From contig CAKKTE020000605.1 in the NCBI GenBank assembly GCA_920105625.2, forward strand, positions 868,001 to 932,000: 64,000 nt of DNA, read 5' to 3'. The number at the start of each line of letters is the position of its first letter. The first letter of the stretch is position 1. Below are positions 60,654-64,000 of the stretch, piece after piece. Position numbers and translations under genes: made by a program. The stretch comes from Clusia tigrina (Eukaryota; Arthropoda; Insecta; Diptera; Clusiidae). The notes under the pieces are model-generated. The model saw only the letters and a program-made list of their open reading frames with translations, was not told where the DNA came from and did not search any database.

Positions 60654-61051
60654 TTGCTGGAAGGAGACCAGCTGACGTATACATCAGAAGTAGAGCATGA
60701 AATACCTACTAGAGTGGATCAACCACCAATTAACCAGAAACAGTACAGATTGCCACAAGCTCACAAAGATGAGTTAAACAGGCAAGTAGAAGGAATGTTA
60801 AAGGATAACATAATCCGAGTATCTCGCCTTGGAACTCACCAATAATTTTGGTACCAAAGAAGCGAGGTGCTCAGGGTCAGAAGAAGTGGAGAATGGTCAT
60901 CTCATTTTAGGAAATTGAACGACGCCACTATCAAGCAAGTGTTCCCGATACCAAGGATAGAAGAAATTCTGGATCAATTGGGACACAGTCGATATTTTTC
61001 TACACTTGATTTAGCGAGTGGCTACCACCAAGTTCTGGTGGATACCCAAGC
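60654..61051 (+). pseudogene. RT, N-terminal half
   Basis: IPTRVDQPPINQKQYRLPQA, then FRKLNDATIKQVFPIPRIEE and FSTLDLASGYHQV with the first catalytic Asp. Coding stops at 61051 because a DNA transposon is inserted; the protein resumes at 61895. A frame change lies near 60850. Confidence 0.85.
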
Positions 61052-61894
61052 CACAGACAACGTATTCATATACATTTCCGAATGCTTTGAAAGTAAGTGT
61101 TCCAAAATGGTCTACTAAAGTTAGCTTTTGTCGACTTATCGCACAAACACATATGAGCCCCAGAGAAGAAGAGAAACGTGAGAGTGTGCAAAATACACAC
61201 CAATATGGTAACTCAAGAGAGCAATAACTTTGCGCTCTGGCAAAAGCTTTGCAACCATCACGCAAAGTTCGTTTTTCACTTCGTACGCTAAATGTACATA
61301 TGGACTTTCGAACAAGCAAGCACGACAATCTCCGATCGTAATAAAATCTTAAAACAGTGAAAAATACGACGAGATTGAATAGCATCAATTCTCATTTTTA
61401 TACTCACAACTATTTTGATCGTAAGCATAGAACCCAAAAGGAAATTTCAAGCGATTGATTTTTATTTGGCTCGGAAAAAGAAAAACGTATCTTATTACAT
61501 ATCTGAATTGGCAAAACAGGAAATTGTTTACAAAGAACTTAAAAATAAAGTTAGGTTTTTGGAAACAAAAAATGCGATAAATCTGAAAGCAATACAAAGC
61601 CTGAGAAAAATTAGAACAAACAAATTTAAAAATCACTATAAAATACATAATAATGATTGCAATCTTATGAAATATATGAATATAATAAAATACGATAAAC
61701 TGGAGTGCTTCTTTATGTTTACTTGTCGAATCACTTGCTTTTTTCCCTACTGGGATGGAGTCTTTGTTTAAATGAGAAATTGGAAGAGAAAACTTGCTTT
61801 TTTTGTTACTAGTATGTGTGCCCAGTAAAACTTTTGATAAAGTGCCACCAATTTTTTAAAATCTTTGGAAATCTATATGACTACGTTGTCTGTG
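61052..61894. mobile_element. Inverted-repeat DNA transposon inserted in RT
   Basis: The ends CACAGACAACGTATTCATAT and (inverted) CACAGACAACGTAGTCATAT agree over about 28 bp. CCCAAG occurs on both sides (61045-61050 and 61895-61900), a target duplication of 6-8 bp; the RT reading frame is restored across the site. The 843-bp interior has a 119-codon + frame with a coiled coil and no catalytic motif. CA...TG ends and an ~8-bp target would fit P- or hAT-type elements; not proven. Confidence 0.85.
61415..61771 (+). pseudogene. Coiled-coil frame inside the RT-inserted transposon
   Basis: 119 codons; residues 30-70 (ELAKQEIVYKELKNKVRFLE) form a charged heptad-like helix. No DNA-binding or nuclease motif is seen. 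It may be the remnant of a transposase dimerisation region or chance. Confidence 0.3.
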
Positions 61895-62767
61895 CCCAAG
61901 ATAAGCAGAAAACCGCACTCAGCACCGGTTTAGGGGACTTTGCGTTTAACAGAATGCCGTTTGGATTAACAGGAGCACCGGCTACCTTCCAACGGCTGAT
62001 GAACCATGTGCTAACACGCTAGCAAGGGTTAGATTGTTTTGTGTATCTGGATGATATTGTAATTTATGGGAAGGTGCTCCAAGGTGCTCCAGAAATTACG
62101 AGAACACAATTTGAAATTGAACACGGAGAAGTGTCAATTTTTGGGAAGAGAGGTGGTTTATTTAGGCCATCGTTGCTCAGAAGCAGGAGCACTGCCTGAC
62201 CCGCAGAAGGTGGAATGTGTTAAAAATTTAGCGATTCTGAGGAATAGAAAGGAAGTGCAAGCATTGCTAGGACTAGTGAACTATTCTAGAAAGTTCGTGG
62301 AAGGACTAGCCGGAATTGCGTTGCCAATTAATAAGTTGCTACGTAAAGAAGCAAAATCCGAATGGACAGAGAGCTGTCAGCAAGCATTCGAGAGGCTAAA
62401 AGAAATAATTAGATCGCCACCGATTTTGGCGTACCCCGACTTTGAGCAAACTTTTTTGTTGACCACTGATGCTAGCAATGAAGCATTAGGGGCAGTAATG
62501 TCAAAAGGGGAATTCGGTAATGACCGACCAATAGCATTCGCAAGCAGGGCGCTTAGCGATACGGAGAAAAGATACTCCACAATAGAGAAGGAATTCCTAG
62601 CCATAGTGTGGGCTACGAAGAATTTTAGTGCATATCTGCTAGGACACCCATTTAAAATATATACTGATCACCAGCCGTTGAGAGGCATAGCCAATTTGAA
62701 AGACCAAACGTCTAGGCTAGCCAGGTTCAGACACAAATTGTCTGAGTATGATTTTGAAATCATATAA
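61895..62767 (+). pseudogene. RT C-terminal half and RNase H of the right-hand gypsy element
   Basis: [20 protein letters not shown] and FVYLDDIVIYG carry the RT primer grip region and catalytic Asp pair. 62066-62767 has LGLVNYSRKFVEGLAGIA (thumb) and then RNase H: LTTDASNEALGAVMSK with the first catalytic Asp, TIEKEFLAIVWATKNF with Glu, and IYTDHQPLRGI with Asp. A stop after LTR at 62020-62022, a frame change near 62060 and a TAA at 62765-62767 break it. Confidence 0.85.
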
Positions 62768-64000
62768 AAACCTGGGGAGAAGATTCTAAATGTGGATGCG
62801 CTCAGCAGAGTACAGAAGATATCAGTAGTGCAAACTAGGGTCAAAGAAAGGTCAGAGAAGGCCGGGAGAATTCAAGGGAATAAAATTGATGCGACAAGAG
62901 ATGTTAGCAATGCGGGTTTCGATGCCAATGAACAAACAGCCTGTAATGTGGAATGGCTGGAGGATAAAAAATATATCCCGGCTGTGTTAAAGGGTTTTCA
63001 TGATTCACCCCTAGGTGGCCACCAGGGTTTCTGGAAAACCCATGACAGAATTAGGCCAGTACACGGATGGAAAGGTATGCTCCGAGACATAAAAAAGTAT
63101 ATAAAGGGTTGTCCAAAATGTCAGGCCAACAAGAGTTCAAGGCTAACAAAGATGCCAATGGTGTTAACTGACACACCAAAAAAGCCATTTGATAGCGTTC
63201 ATATGGATATTGTAGGTATTTTACCTGGAACAGATGCGGGAAATAAATACATCTTGACGTTCCAAGACGATTTCTCAAAGTATATGGCCAAGGCATTCTT
63301 AAACGAAATAATAGCACGATACAACATACCTAAGGTTTTGATAACCGACAATGGTTCAAATTTTGTATCGCAACTATTCTCAGAAACGTGTAAAATGCTG
63401 GGAATCAAGAAATTGCATATAACACCATATCATCCACAGGCGAATGGCTCATTGGAGCGTAGTCATCGACCTCTGGCCGAGTACTTGCGCAGTTTTGCCA
63501 AGGAAGACGGCTCGAATTGGGATCAATGGTTGACCACTGCAATGCATGTACACAATAATACATAGAACATTCTACGGGTTTGATTTCAACATGCCAGCAA
63601 ATCTGAAGCGCAAATGTGCGCCAGTATACAATGCTGATGACCCGAATAAAGTGCAAAAGTATCAGCTACAGCGAGCGCACGAGTTGGTTAGAGAAAACCA
63701 GGATTGTGCTAAACGGGTAGCCAGGGAAGCCTTCAACAATGTACTAAACCCATGTGGGTGACCAAGTACTAATGAAGAATCAGTCTCGGAGAAACAAATT
63801 CTCACCTGTTTGGATAGGTCCGTATGTAGTAGTAGAGATTCGCAGCCCAGTTACAACAGTCGTAACAATTAAGGCCAAGCATAAAAAGCTACATAATAAT
63901 TTATTGAAATTGTTCCACATGAGACCGCACAACTACAGACATGTGTTATCAGTATTTTACCAGTGTAAACACAAGAATGACAACTTAAACACGTACGTGT
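62768..64000 (+). pseudogene. Integrase of the right-hand gypsy element
   Basis: 62792-63565 carries the zinc-binding domain (HDSPLGGHQGFWKTHDRIRP then CPKCQANKSS) and the core with Asp in VHMDIVGILPG, Asp in LITDNGSNFVS and Glu in NGSLERSHR. The frame ends at TAG 63563-63565; coding resumes at 63546-63761 (FDFNMPANLKRKCAPVYNAD) and, in another frame, RRNKFSPVWIGPYVVVEI, a C-terminal domain typical of gypsy integrases. The remainder to 64000 has no clear domain. Confidence 0.85.

Larger units (their letters stand above)
58600..64000 (+). mobile_element. Ty3/gypsy retrotransposon, runs off the right edge
   Basis: gag, protease, RT, RNase H and integrase follow in the gypsy order on the + strand. 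The element is defective through frame breaks, a stop in the integrase and an 843-bp transposon in RT. No 3' LTR is in view, so the end lies beyond 64000. A duplicated TTTGGAAACCACCCAAAAAG at 58540-58600 may belong to its leader. Confidence 0.8.

Noticed and set aside
60654..61894. Intron in the RT gene
   Set aside because: The interruption has inverted terminal repeats and a target duplication and lacks GT...AG edges, so it is a transposon.

Overview
The window is animal nuclear DNA, most likely from a higher dipteran and perhaps a tephritid fruit fly. It is AT-rich and full of long (TA)n and CATA-type microsatellites. It holds one intron-split host gene with poly-Gln, poly-Asn and poly-Ala tracts and His-rich low-complexity runs typical of fly transcription factors. 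Almost everything else is layered transposable elements of classes common in flies. There are no bacterial-style operons and no CRISPR arrays.

Host gene (about 4.0-6.4 kb, + strand). Two exons encode the C-terminal part of a C2H2 zinc-finger protein. The second finger is split by a phase-1 intron (4206-4779) that carries a small inverted-repeat transposon. The best match from memory is the BTB-zinc-finger regulator abrupt. Its upstream exons are not in view.

Mobile DNA by region. 1-2463: 5' end of a minus-strand LTR retrotransposon (LTR, primer-binding site, gag-like coding). 6995-9306: a compact gag-only LTR element inserted in a (TA)n tract with a TATA target duplication. 10389-12157 and 27639-28696: two members of one inverted-repeat DNA transposon family with perfect 9-bp target duplications; the first carries a THAP-like coding fragment. 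13.4-13.85 kb: gypsy pol fossil. 16.15-17.09 kb: pogo/Tigger transposase fossil. 17203-21956: a nearly complete Jockey-clade LINE inserted in an older LTR-type repeat that also occurs at 38.8-39.4 kb. 24445-25374: internally deleted mariner-like element. 30765-36055: gypsy-type LTR element with a 406-bp tandem duplication in gag and no RNase H. 39.4-40.94 kb: PIF/Harbinger fossil. 41410-50468: an insect endogenous-retrovirus-like (errantivirus) provirus with TCTA target duplication, itself containing a long palindrome and a second mariner-like element. 50699-55429: an LTR element inserted in a tRNA-derived SINE; its RT region is replaced by what looks like a captured host coding sequence. 55.8-57.7 kb: BEL/Pao relic. 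58.6-64.0 kb: gypsy element in gag-PR-RT-RH-IN order, split inside RT by an 843-bp inverted-repeat transposon and running off the right edge.

How it fits together. The region is best read as a TE graveyard around the 3' end of a developmental regulator. Nesting gives relative ages: SINE before the LTR element at 50.7 kb; old LTR repeat before the Jockey LINE; errantivirus before its mariner. None of the polyproteins is intact, so I infer that few or none of these elements are autonomous now.
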